DNA of 64,000 nucleotides from Distichodus sexfasciatus (Eukaryota > Chordata > Actinopteri > Characiformes > Distichodontidae), in the NCBI GenBank assembly GCA_032718565.1, contig JAVGVS010000012.1, forward strand, positions 2,482,450 to 2,546,449, written 5' to 3'. The translations under genes and the position numbers were made by a program. The notes under the pieces were generated by a model. The model had not been told where the DNA came from. It saw only the letters and a list, made by a program, of their open reading frames with translations, and searched no databases. How positions within the stretch are numbered: the first letter of the stretch is position 1; each line of letters opens with the position of its first letter. Positions 22,151-31,440 of the stretch are shown piece by piece.

Positions 22151-23608
22151 CAGTGGTGTGAAAAAGTGTTTGCCCCTTCCTGATTTCTTTTTTTTTCCAT
22201 GTTTGTCACACTTAAATGTGTCAGATCATCAGACAAATTTGATATTAGTCAAAAGACAACACAATTAAACACAAAAATGTGATTAATTACTATACACCTG
22301 TTCTCCAATCAAGAAATCCCACTTAAATAAGACCTGCCACAATAAAGTTAAGTAGACCAAGAGATCCTCAAGAGCTAGACATCATGTCAAGATCCAAAAA
22401 TCAGGAACAAATGAAAGAAAGTAACTGAGATCTATCAGTCTGGGGAAAAGTTATAAAGAAAGCCATTTCTAAAGCTTTGGAACTCCAGCGAACCACCAGT
22501 GAGAGCCATTATCACAAATAAATGAAAACAGCTGTGGAACAGTGGTGAACAGCCTTCCCTGGAGTAACTGACAGACCAAAAGAAACTACCCAAAAATGGC
22601 AGCGGCTTGACTCATCAGAAGTCACAAAAGACCCTACAACAACTTATCGAAAAAACTTCCAGGCCTCACTTGCCTCAGTTAAAAGGTTAGTGTTCACCTT
22701 GACTCCACCATAAGAAAGAGACTGGGCAAAAATAGGCAGCATGACTGAGAGTGCCAAAGGGCAAAACCATTACTGTGAGCAAAAAAGAACAATCAGGCTC
22801 ATCTCAATTTTGCCAGAAAACATCTTGATGATACCCAAGACTTTTGGCAAAATGGACTAGTGGACAAGTTGAACTTTTTGTAAGGTGTGTCTATTACATC
22901 TGGTGTAAAAGTATTGCCGCATTTCAGAAAAAGAACATCATACCAACAATAAAATATGGTGGTGGTAGTGTGATGGTCTGGGGCTGTTTTGCTGCTTCAG
23001 GACCTGGCAGACTTGCTGTGATAAATGGAACCATGAATTCTGCTGTCTTCCAAAAACACCTGAAAGAGAATGTCAAGCCATCTGTTCATGACCTCAAGCT
23101 ACAAGCGAACTTGGGTTCTTCAGCGGAGACTATGATCAAAAACACACCCTTAAGTCCACCTCTGATTGGCTGAAAAAACTAAATAAAAGACTTTTGGAGT
23201 GGCCTAGTCAAAGTCCTGACTGAATACTATTTAGATGTGGCATGACCTTAAAGGTGGTTCCTCTGTGTGGCTGAACTTCTAACAATTCTGCAAAAGATGA
23301 GTTGGCCAAGAAATTCCTCCATAGTGCTGTAAAAGACTTGTGCAAGCTATCACAAATGGCAGTGCAGTTATTGCTGCTAAAAGTGGCCCAACCCGGTTAT
23401 TAGGTTTGAGGGGCAATCACTTTGTCACAGAGGCCGTAGGTTTGGATTTTTTCTCCCTTAATAATAAAATCCTTCACTTGGCTTCATTTTGTTTACTTGT
23501 GTTGTCTTTGACTAATATTTAGATTTGTTTGATTTGAATTTAGGTGTGACAAACATGGGGGGGAAAAAGAGAAATCAGGAAGGGAGTAAACACTTTTTCA
23601 CACCACTG
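22151..23608 (+). mobile_element. Tc1-like DNA transposon with long inverted repeats, dead
   Basis: Both ends read 'cagtggtgtgaaaaagtgtt' inward. Inverted similarity continues for about 120 bp ('cttcctgatttct', 'catgtttgtcacac', 'tattagtcaaa.gacaacaca'). A TA dinucleotide flanks each side (22149-22150 and 23609-23610), the Tc1/mariner target duplication. At 1,458 bp it is near full length for the superfamily. The transposase gene inside is broken, so the copy cannot mobilise itself. Confidence 0.9.
22384..23240 (+). pseudogene. Tc1-like transposase pseudogene
   Basis: An ATG at 22384 begins MSRSKNQEQMKES, close to the 'MSKSKE' start of Tc1-type transposases. Several frames then alternate. 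The clearest part is the DDE catalytic domain: 'GGGSVMVWGCFAASGPGRL' (about 22955-23010), then 'NGTMNSAVFQKHLKENV' to 23080. Near 23205 'QSPD' and flanking DNA match the 'WPSQSPDLNPIE' segment, with the third catalytic position not readable in one frame. Multiple stops and frameshifts show it is not functional. Confidence 0.82.
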
Positions 23609-23610
23609 TA

Positions 23611-24030
23611 TATCTATGACTCTTGTTGTGAGGGACTCGCTTCCAGGAAGGCCGAACAAAACCCGGTAATGGCTGTCTCTCTTACGATATAATGTCTTTA
23701 TTCTTTTCTAAAATCCTTGCTTAAAAGCATAAGATTTCTGTGAAATCTGTTATAGATAATGCTATTAACGATTAAATAGGTTGAACAGTCATGTGTTAAC
23801 AATCAGAAGAGGGCCTGGAAATTGTTGGTAGATCTTAGTTTGGAAGGCTAACATTCATAGAGAATAGATGTGATTCAAACTGTTTGCTTTCTTTGACATA
23901 TGTTTTGTTGAAAATATTTATTTGAAAAAAAGTATTTTTCCATAAACACACCAAATTCAACAAGGATTCAACTTCATTTGCAATGGCAAAAGTAAAAGCC
24001 CGCCTTCCCATTGTGTCCCATTGGTAGATC
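23611..24030. other. AT-rich spacer
   Basis: No gene or repeat recognised between the Tc1 element and the DIRS element. Confidence 0.45.
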
Positions 24031-24330
24031 AGTGTTCATTAGTTCCACTACGATATTTCACTTTCGTGCCAATATTAAGTAAGGCGCTATGGGAAAACTC
24101 CTTTTTCCTCTTTGACTTCAAACCTTTTTCAATCACGCAGTGCAACTGCCATTGATTGGTTTATCAAAGAGATTCTTGATGGAACCAATCAACTTCAATG
24201 ATAACGAGTCAGCCAATAGCCGCGCCAGCTTTTTCCAGTGCGTCATTTTGCATGGGGAAGCGGCGTAACCAGCTCTAAATCTTGGCCGTTCGCGTCAAGT
24301 TCGAATTTTCTTCCTTCAGCCTTGGTGATT
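24031..24330 (+). promoter_or_regulatory. DIRS copy 1 left inverted terminal region with promoter-like boxes
   Basis: This is the inverse of about 28656-28871 plus the short repeats around it. It contains CCAAT-type boxes ('aaccaatcaac' at about 24184 and 'agccaatagccgcg' at about 24212) and a TATA-like 'ctctaaat' (24271). In the less decayed right copy, read in reverse, the same position is 'ctctataaatg'. This arrangement fits an RNA polymerase II promoter for the element. It is inferred from motif order only. Confidence 0.6.
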
Positions 24331-24470
24331 GTTTTTCAATGCTGAACTCTAAGGCTGAAACGCCTTCACCGTTGATAAAGCATTTGCAGCTAGAATTATT
24401 TTCGCCGTTCCCCTGCCGCTTCCGGCTTTTAGAGCTTATTTTCTCTTCTAAAGAGCTAGCAGCATTTTAA

Positions 24471-25919
24471 ATGTCCTGCCGTCGCTGCGCGCCGTGCTTG
24501 GAGCACTGCACTCTGGCGATGACCATCTTGAGTGTGCGCTCTCATCTCCCCGACGAATCACGCGAGCCGCGCTCTCTCCTCCGCCTGATTGCCGCACTCT
24601 TGGCTCTCGAAATATCTCAGCGCTGCGCGCTCGCAGAATAGCGCTCTTTTCAGAAACACGACCACGCCCCCCCTCCCTCCCATCTACATCCTCCCAGGGC
24701 CCTGTGAGGAAGAAACGGCAGGGAAGAGTGGCTGCAGCTTGGAAGTGGGCATCGCCCCCCAACTAGTCCATTTCTTCACCCAAGCTGACCAGCGTCCCTC
24801 AGCTGACTTTCTGGTGACCTGGTTGCGTTGGCCGAGGATATGAAAGATGATGGCGACAACATCTCACTGGCTGCTTCTGTGTAGTGAGTGGCTCCGAGTC
24901 TGACCCCGCCCCCCGGCCGCCGTCATCCTCCCGTAGCGCCAGGAACAGGACCGATGAGGAGCTCACTCGCGTCCTGTCAAAAGCTGTTGCTGGGCTTGGA
25001 CTCGAGTGGTTCCCCCCCTGAGGAACCCTCGCGAAGCAGGCTCGACAAGTGGTTTCTCCCGGGGCGCCGACAGGCCCCCCAGCAACGCTCTGCCCCCTTC
25101 TTCCCCAAAGTCCACGAGGAGCTCACCAAGGTGTGGCACGCTCCGTACTCGTCCAGGGTCCGGACATCCTCCTCTACCGTGCTCTCCTCCGTGGACGGCG
25201 CCGAGGAGAAAGGCTATGTCCACCTGCCTCCATTAGATGAGTCCGTGGCCGCACATCTCTGCCCGCCATCAGCCATTGGATGGAAGGCCAGGGCAAACCA
25301 CCCCTCCAAGCCCTGCAGAACCACATCAGCGCTCGCTGGCCGCGCCTACACCACCGCTGGCCAAGCCGCCTTGGCCCTGCATTCCATGGCCGTGCTGCAG
25401 GTGTTCCAGGCGAAGATGCTCACCTCTGAAGGAACCGGTCTCGACGCCACTGACCTGCAAAGTGCGACGGACCTGGCTCTTTGTGCCACCAAAGCCACAG
25501 CCCAGGCCATCAGTCGCTCGATGTCGAGCTTGGTGGTCCTGGAGCGCCATCTCTGGCTGACGCTGACGGAGATGAAGGAGCCGGATAAAGTCTCGTTCCT
25601 CGACGCTCCTGTCTCTCCAGGTGGCCTCTTCGGACCGGCGGTTAAGGGTTTCGCTGAATGCTTCACTGAGGCTCAGAAGTCGTCCCAAGCCATGCGACAC
25701 TTCCTCCCGAAGCGTTCCAGCACTTCGTCTGCATCCAGTCGCCCCAGGTCGGAGCCGACTTGGCAGCCAGCTGCTCCTGCTCCTCCCGCTCCGGATCCGC
25801 GACCCAGAGAGCATCAAGATAGAGGATGCTCACATTCGGCGAGGCGCTTCACGAACACCCAGCGTGCAGGTCCCCGGCCCAAGATCACCTTGGGCCCCAC
25901 TTCCAGAAAGTCCTCCTGA
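24471..25919 (+). pseudogene. DIRS copy 1 ORF1 (gag-like), frameshifted
   Basis: The ATG at 24471 starts MSCRRCAPCL, the cysteine-rich N-terminus seen intact in copy 2 (MPRRHCVTCGNPL, 60732 minus). The frame then shifts more than once. The longest open part is 24888-25919, 343 codons, ending in a conserved segment 'FLDAPVSPGGLFGPAVKGFA' and 'TEAQKSSQAMRHFLPKRSS', also present in copy 2, then a Pro/Ser/Arg-rich tail. In DIRS elements this ORF is thought to act as gag. The boundary with pol lies near 25920-25960, where a deletion has joined the ORF1 tail to mid-RT. Confidence 0.78.
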
Positions 25920-25924
25920 ATGCC

Positions 25925-27130
25925 CAAGTAGGAAGAGGAAGGGGTTCAGTCCCGCCGCGGCCGTAGACGTGTACTTTCATATCCAAATTGCCCCCCATCA
26001 CTGGCGCTTTCTGAGATTTGCCTTCGAGGGTGTGGCATATCAATACAAGGTCCTTCCGTTTGGTTTATCTCTGGCCCCCTTCACTTTTACGCGATGCATG
26101 GATGCAGCGCTCTCCCATCTGAGGCAGATGGGGGTCCGCGTCCTCAACTACCTCGACGACTGGCTCATTCTGGCCCAGTCAGAGGCGGTTTTGATATCAC
26201 ATCAGGCCCTTCTCCTCAGCCACTTGGAGCGTCTGGGGCTCAGGGTCAATTTCGCCAAGAGCAGGCTATCACCCAGCCAACAAATTTCGTTCCTGGGGAT
26301 AGTGATCGACTCTGTGCGAATGAACGTGAGTCTCTTAGCGGAGCGAGCCGAGTCCATTCGGAGCCATGCAGCCTCCTTCGTGGAGGGCTCCTCGCACCCA
26401 CTCAAGGCCTTCCAGAGAATTCTGGGCCTTATGGCAGCAGCTTCGCCGGTACTTCAGCTGGGTCTGCTTTACAAGCGACCCATCCAGTTTTGGTTGAAGC
26501 AGAGGGTTCCATTCGCGGCATGGCGCCAAGGGCGCCACTGCTTAACGGTAACTCAGGCCTGTGTCAAAGCCCTGACCCATTGGAGCGACCCTCACTGGCT
26601 AGCCCAAGGGGTGCGCCTGGATGCGGCACACAGGAGAAAGGTGGTCTCGACAGACGCTTCCAACACAGGTTGGGGAGCGCTGTGCGAATGGCAAACCGGC
26701 CTCCGGCCTTTGGTCCGGAACTGAAGGGGCACCATGTGCTGGTGCGCTGGGACAGCCACTCTGTCCTACGTGAATCACCAAGGCGGAATTGTCTCGAGGC
26801 GCCTCTTTGCACTTGCAAAACGCCTTTTGATATGGGCCCTGGCCAACCTGCGCTCGCTCAGGGCATCGCACGTGCCGGGCAAATTGAACCAGGGGGCAGA
26901 CATGCTGTCGAAGAGCAATGTCTCGTCAGGGAACTGGACGCTCCACCCCCTTGCGGTTCAGAGGATTTGGGACACCTTCGGCAGGGTGCGAGTCGACCTC
27001 TTTGCCTCTGAAGACAATTCTCACTGCCCACTTTACTTTACAAGAAGCACGGATTCTCTGGCCCACGAGTGGCCAGATCTTCCGCTTTACGCGTTCCCTC
27101 CGGTCACTCTGTTACCTCACGTACTCAGAT
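25925..27130 (+). pseudogene. DIRS copy 1 reverse transcriptase and RNase H, internally deleted
   Basis: The frame open to 26724 gives 'VDVYFHIQIAPHHWRFLRFA', 'LPFGLSLAPFTFTRCMDAAL', and an intact catalytic 'LNYLDDWLILAQS' (YLDD codons 26149-26160), followed by 'FLGIVIDSVRMN' and 'VVSTDASNTGWGAL', the first RNase H Asp. Compared with copy 2, the upstream RT fingers ('YSRYFLIPKKDGG' through the block before 'VDVYFHI') are missing here. A second deletion of about 60-70 bp at about 26723 removes the RNase H segment with its Glu ('INCLEMLAV' in copy 2) and shifts the frame. RNase H continues from 26734 ('SYVNHQGGIV' ... 'LNQGADMLS'). A TGA at 27130-27132 stands where copy 2 has CGA (Arg). Confidence 0.88.
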
Positions 27131-27423
27131 GAGTCCGGGAGCGCAAGCTCAGGCTTCTCCTGGTAGCCCCCTTCTGGAGGAACCAGCTGTGGGTGTCGGA
27201 GCTGTTCCAGTTGTTGGAGGCAGCCCCGTGGCCGATTCCCTTGAGGCAGGACCTCCTCTCTCAAGCAAACAGCTCGCTGTGGCATCCGCGGCCCGAGCTG
27301 TGGGCCCTTCGTGTCTGGCCGCTCAATGGGCGCCTTTGGGCCTCCCAGAGCACGTCCTGAACACTATGACTGAAGCTAGAGCACCATCTACACGGCGGCT
27401 CTACGCTCTGAAATGGGCTCTCT

Positions 27424-28380
27424 TTGAAGCTTGGTGCCGGGACCGATCCGGTCTCCTCAGAGGTCTTGGTGGTCTTGTCATTCCTGCAGGAGTTGCTGGA
27501 CAAGCAGCGTTCTCCCTCGACCATCAAGGTTAATGCTTCGGCAATAGCGGCCTTTCATGCCCCTATTGCGGGGCGCTCGGTTGGCAGGCACAGCACGGTT
27601 ATCCAATTTTTGAGAGGCGCCAGGCGGTTTCACCCCCCGCGCCCTCATACGGTCCCCTCGTGGGACTTATCCACCATGCTAAGGGCCCTGAAAGGGGCCC
27701 CATTCAAGCCTTTGCACTCCTCAAGCTTGAAAGCGCTCTCGCTTAAGACCGCCCTGCTCCTGGCACTGGCGTCTGTCAAGCGAGTGGGTGACTTGCAAGC
27801 TCTGTCTGTCAACCTGTCTTGCCTGGAATTCGGGCCAAACGACTCCAGAGTTGTCCTGAAACCAAGACTGGGTTACGTGCCTAAGGTGCTCTCAACTCCA
27901 TTCAGAGCCCAGGTCATAAGTCTCTCTGCCCTGCCCACCTCGGTGGACGACCAGGACTTGCACCTGCTCTGCCCTGTTAGGGCCCTGAGGGTTTACGTAG
28001 CACGTTCTGCCTCATTCAGGAGTTCAGAACAGCTTTTTGTCGGCTTCGGTAACCGCGCCAAGGGCCGTCCGGTTACGAAGCAAAGACTTTCTAAGTGGAT
28101 TGTGGAGGCCATTACGTTGGCTTATTCCTCCTTGGGGAGGCAGTGCCCCTTGGGAGTTAGAGCCCACTCCACCAGAGGCATGGCCTCTTCCTGGGCGTGG
28201 TCAAGCGGGGTCTCCATTTTGGAGATTTGCGAGGCGGCCGGCTGGTCCTCGCCGTCCACATTTATCAGGTTTTATAACCTAGATGTCCCTGCAGTCCAGA
28301 GTTTTGTCTATATAAGTCCGTCCAGTGGACCGACTAATTGGTTTTATGGGTTACTCAACCTGTTTGGTGTGAGTACCTAG
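27424..28380 (+). CDS. DIRS copy 1 tyrosine recombinase, open frame
   Basis: The frame is 318 codons without a stop; the true start may lie upstream, because DIRS recombinases are often translated as an extension of pol. It has the catalytic set of the tyrosine recombinase family: Arg120 in 'ASVKRVGDLQAL', His248 and Arg251 in 'VRAHSTRGMASS', Trp274 in 'AAGWSSPSTF' and the nucleophile Tyr284 in 'FIRFYNLD'. The N-terminal part has the SAM-like core-binding region ('DKQRSPSTIKVNASAIAAFH'). The enzyme would insert the circular DNA copy by strand exchange. Whether it is expressed is unknown, since the upstream frames are broken. Confidence 0.88.
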   Translation: MKLGAGTDPVSSEVLVVLSFLQELLDKQRSPSTIKVNASAIAAFHAPIAGRSVGRHSTVIQFLRGARRFHPPRPHTVPSWDLSTMLRALKGAPFKPLHSSSLKALSLKTALLLALASVKRVGDLQALSVNLSCLEFGPNDSRVVLKPRLGYVPKVLSTPFRAQVISLSALPTSVDDQDLHLLCPVRALRVYVARSASFRSSEQLFVGFGNRAKGRPVTKQRLSKWIVEAITLAYSSLGRQCPLGVRAHSTRGMASSWAWSSGVSILEICEAAGWSSPSTFIRFYNLDVPAVQSFVYISPSSGPTNWFYGLLNLFGVST

Positions 28381-28546
28381 TTATCGGGCCCGTTCGGGCA
28401 CCTGCGGGGCGACACCCGAGCCACCGCGGCCCCCTTCGTGGCTTGCCCTGTGCTTGGTGTACTTTTGTGACGTTCCCCTGGGGTTTTTCCCCCTTGGGTG
28501 TCATATTGAGTCGCACCCCACCATGGCACGGCGGGATTGTACTGGT

Positions 28547-28938
28547 TCCCCATAGCGTCTTACGACACAGTATGAATGAAATATCGAAAGGGAACGTACT
28601 CGGTTACTTACGTAACCTCGGTTCCCTGAGATATGGGAACGAGTACTGCGTTCCTTGCCGTGCCATGTGCTGCACGTCTCAGATGCTTTGTAAGAAAAAT
28701 CTGAACTTGACGGCGAAACGGCCGCATTTATAGAGCCGGTTGGCGCCGCCCCATGCAAATGACGGCACCCGGTAAAGCGGCGCGGCCATTGGCCGACTCG
28801 TTACCGCCGTCAGTTGATTGGTCTCATCAAGTTAACTTTGACAAACCAAAAAAGGAGTTTCCCCCCATAGCGTCTTACGACGCAGTACTCGTTCCCATAT
28901 CTCAGGGAACCGAGGTTACGTAAGTAACCGAGTACGTT
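28547..28938. repeat. DIRS copy 1 right terminal complex: 59-bp perfect inverted repeat
   Basis: Arms at 28593-28651 and 28880-28938 are exact reverse complements over 59 bases, with a 228-bp interval holding the inverse of the left terminal region. Each arm includes a near-palindrome 'ggttacttacgtaacc' and 'gttccc...gggaac'. The word 'ccccatagcgtcttacga' occurs in direct orientation at both 28547 and about 28863. In DIRS elements such right-end complementary repeats allow circular intermediates to form. The same words appear at 58280 and at about 61090 in copy 2. Confidence 0.88.
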
Positions 28939-29782
28939 ATCCCACCTGTGTTTCAGTCTTGCCTCTAGTTTCCATTGGTTGCCTTCATTGGTTGATTTAG
29001 ATTATTTAGTGATTGTTTTTCTATTGGTTCTCCCAGTTCTAATTAATCCTGTTCCTTGTTCCTGTTCCCCTATTTACGTTTGGTTTTCCCCAGTGTTTCC
29101 TTTCGGTCCACCCTCACCCTACCCTCCCCATGTCGGCAGGCTGTGTGGCTTTTTAGGGTGTGAAGAGTTTTGTTTGTGGCCCTCATGCTCTTTTCTGTTT
29201 GGAGTTTTTAAATAAAATGCTTGCAAAGTGTCCATCCATGTATGATTCACCTGTCCTGCATAAACATGTTCTGCTTCTACTTACTCATAATATCTTTTAA
29301 TAACAACGGATAAATGAATCTTGCTAGGTGCTTTGTTAAGAGCAGATTGTGTTTATTATCTACTTTTAGATGAGGTTTCTATCAACTTTTAATCTTGTAG
29401 AGATGTATATTTCATTTTCAGCAAAGGTCTGAAGTGCTTCTGCTTTTGAATGCATCTAGTTTATTACATTTTCTATCAATGACTGTATTTTGCTGCTCAT
29501 TTGATGTTTTAAATCAGCACTAGTTCCATTTTAAAAATAGATTCTTCTTTAAGAAAAAAAATATATATATTTATCAGTCTCATTAACCAGCATGTGTTGC
29601 ACAGGTAGAATGTTATGGGTTTATTGTTAAAAATGGTTGTCTATTGCAAAATCGAACTATATTAATATAATATGTATTTGTTTAATCCTATAACATTTTC
29701 TAACTATGTTGCAAAAATGTACCTCTACAAAATTGATATATAATCCAGCTATATTCTCATGGCAGGTACATCTGACCTATAC
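28939..29782. other. AT-rich stretch, possible LTR remnant at its left
   Basis: From 28945 to about 29230 the sequence is C/T-rich with repeated 'attggtt' words and ends in 'aaataaaatgcttgc', like the end of an LTR, but no TG start or duplication is visible. The rest is AT-rich and without recognisable features. Confidence 0.35.
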
Positions 29783-29787
29783 CTTAT

Positions 29788-30792
29788 TGTCATGGTCCCG
29801 CCCAACTTAGACGGGACCGTGCCACCATGATAAGTGTCTGTTTGTTGTTTCCTGTCTTCTGGGTTCACTTCTGGTGTGGTGTGTCTGTGGTGTATGTGTG
29901 TGTGTGTGGTGTTTGCTCCTCTTGTTTCCTCGGATTAGCCTTAGCTTTCTGTGTTAGCTTGCTCCTCACTTCTGGGTTCTGAGTCTACACTATGTGTGCC
30001 CTTCCGAGTAGTTCACTCTCTGTTTAGAGTGCACCCTACTTCCTGGTATGTTGTTTGCACTGCGTGTTCCCTACCTAGTAGATTTGTATCTGTGTAGAAC
30101 ACTCCCGCGGGGTTATTATTGAGTTCAGCTGTGTCTCGTTCTGCCTTGAGTTTGGGACTGGTGAGAGCACTCGTTTGTTGAGTTCTGTGGTCTTATTTAA
30201 GTCAGTTTAACCCCTGTGTTCTCGAGTCTGTCTCTCTCATAACTTGTGTGGTTGTTCCTGTCGTGTTGATCATCTTTTGGATTACCTGGACCCTTCCTGC
30301 CCTTCTCTCTCTTTTGGATTTTGAACCCTTTCTGCTTTGCTCCTTCAGTTGAACTTCTGGACCTTTTTTTGATCTGGTTTGGTTTTTGCTCTTTTTTTTT
30401 TTTTTTTGGATTACCTGTTTTGTCTGCTCACACTCATGTCCCTCTCCTGTGTTTTCTCCCCAGGCTCGTGACTCCCAGTGTGTGTTCCCCGGCTGGCCAG
30501 ACTGCCGTGGAGGCTTCGGAGTCTGGGCCTTTGGTATTTCACCTCCTGAGTCTTCAAGCATGAGGATTTCGCTTGTTCTGGTTTACTCGAGGAGGTTCTT
30601 CTCCTTTCATGCAACGGCTACAACTGGGAGCATGGGTCTCACCATTCTTTTGTTACTTTGTTCTTGGTTTTGTGTGTTTTTGGACTGTTCTCCTTTTTGT
30701 GTTCCACCTGCCTTCAATAAACCCTTTCACTTTTGCCTGCAACAGTGTCCTCACTCCCTTCCCTCACCCTCAACACAACCACACCCATGACA
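29788..30792 (+). mobile_element. Solo LTR, 1,005 bp, with CTTAT duplications
   Basis: It starts TGTCATGG and ends CCATGACA, and is flanked by the exact 5-bp repeat 'cttat' (29783-29787 and 30793-30797). A polyadenylation-like 'aataaa' lies at 30717. The inverted ends, duplication length and signal fit an LTR left by recombination between the two LTRs of a Gypsy- or BEL-like element. There is no internal coding sequence. The small frames at 30202-30800 are shadows. Confidence 0.88.
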
Positions 30793-30797
30793 CTTAT

Positions 30798-31080
30798 TAA
30801 GGTGAAGGTGATTTCTTTTCCCCAACATCTTCTCAGTTATTTATGCAAACACTTATTTAACAGATCCCCTAAATTCATGAATGCCGTGTTTTTTTTAAAC
30901 TTAGAAAGAGAAGAAACCTAAAACCATAAACCAGCATGTTTTATTCATCGGTTGCCTGTCATTGGTTGAGTAGAGGTCATATGTGGTTACATTCCCATTC
31001 TATAGGGAGTTAAAGTAGTTATATCTAAGGAGTTATATATCACGGAATAATAGCAGCATATTGTGTCTTTCTGCTGTCAA
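30798..31080. other. AT-rich spacer
   Basis: No feature recognised. Confidence 0.4.
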
Positions 31081-31440
31081 ACATGACTCTAAATCAACGC
31101 CCTCCCTAAATAAACGTGTACAAGTAAGATGAATGAAAAGCAGATGCAGTGGACTGTGTTTCACCCTGTGCCAAAAATATACATCATGTTACTCGGTCCC
31201 CGGACAAAAAAGCCCATATCCTCAGCACTCCAGCACATTCCAGGCAGTTTCTGACAAGCAACAATGCTACTTATGTCTGCCATCACCCAAACAGAGGCAG
31301 AAATGTTTATGGCTTTAATGAGAGGCTGTGTTCAGCTTGTGGCTGTGGCGTGTTATTAAAAGTCCTTGTCAAGCAGCTAGAGAACAAGAAATACAAATCC
31401 ATGCTCATAGTGTAGATATGCAGGAGCTGCAAGCTTCAAG
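31081..31440. other. Candidate conserved non-coding island
   Basis: Balanced-composition, non-repetitive sequence in AT-rich surroundings, including 'tggctttaatgagaggctg' and 'aaaagtccttgtcaagcagc'. There is no codon-like signature and overlapping frames do not resemble known proteins. Proposed only on texture. Confidence 0.3.

Larger units (their letters stand above)
24031..28938 (+). mobile_element. DIRS-family tyrosine-recombinase retrotransposon, copy 1
   Basis: Inverted terminal regions flank gag-like ORF1, a RT/RNase H region and a tyrosine recombinase, the defining content of DIRS elements. These replicate through RNA and integrate with a recombinase instead of an integrase. The left inverted terminal region is about 24031-24330; its inverse lies at about 28656-28871, followed by and preceded by short complementary repeats at 28547-28651 and 28860-28938. 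There is no target duplication, as expected for the family. The element is markedly GC-richer than its surroundings. ORF1 is frameshifted, part of RT and RNase H is deleted, and a TGA interrupts the linker, but the recombinase frame is open. Confidence 0.92.

Noticed and set aside
24448..25817. Minus-strand frames within DIRS copy 1
   Set aside because: Antisense shadows in GC-rich ORF1 sequence; the plus strand has the family motifs.
26094..27011. 305-codon plus-strand frame
   Set aside because: A shadow frame overlapping the DIRS RT/RNase H, which has clear motifs in the other frame.
28939..29230. Host 3' UTR ending in aataaa
   Set aside because: No upstream coding exon; sequence is repeat-like. 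Kept only as a possible LTR remnant.
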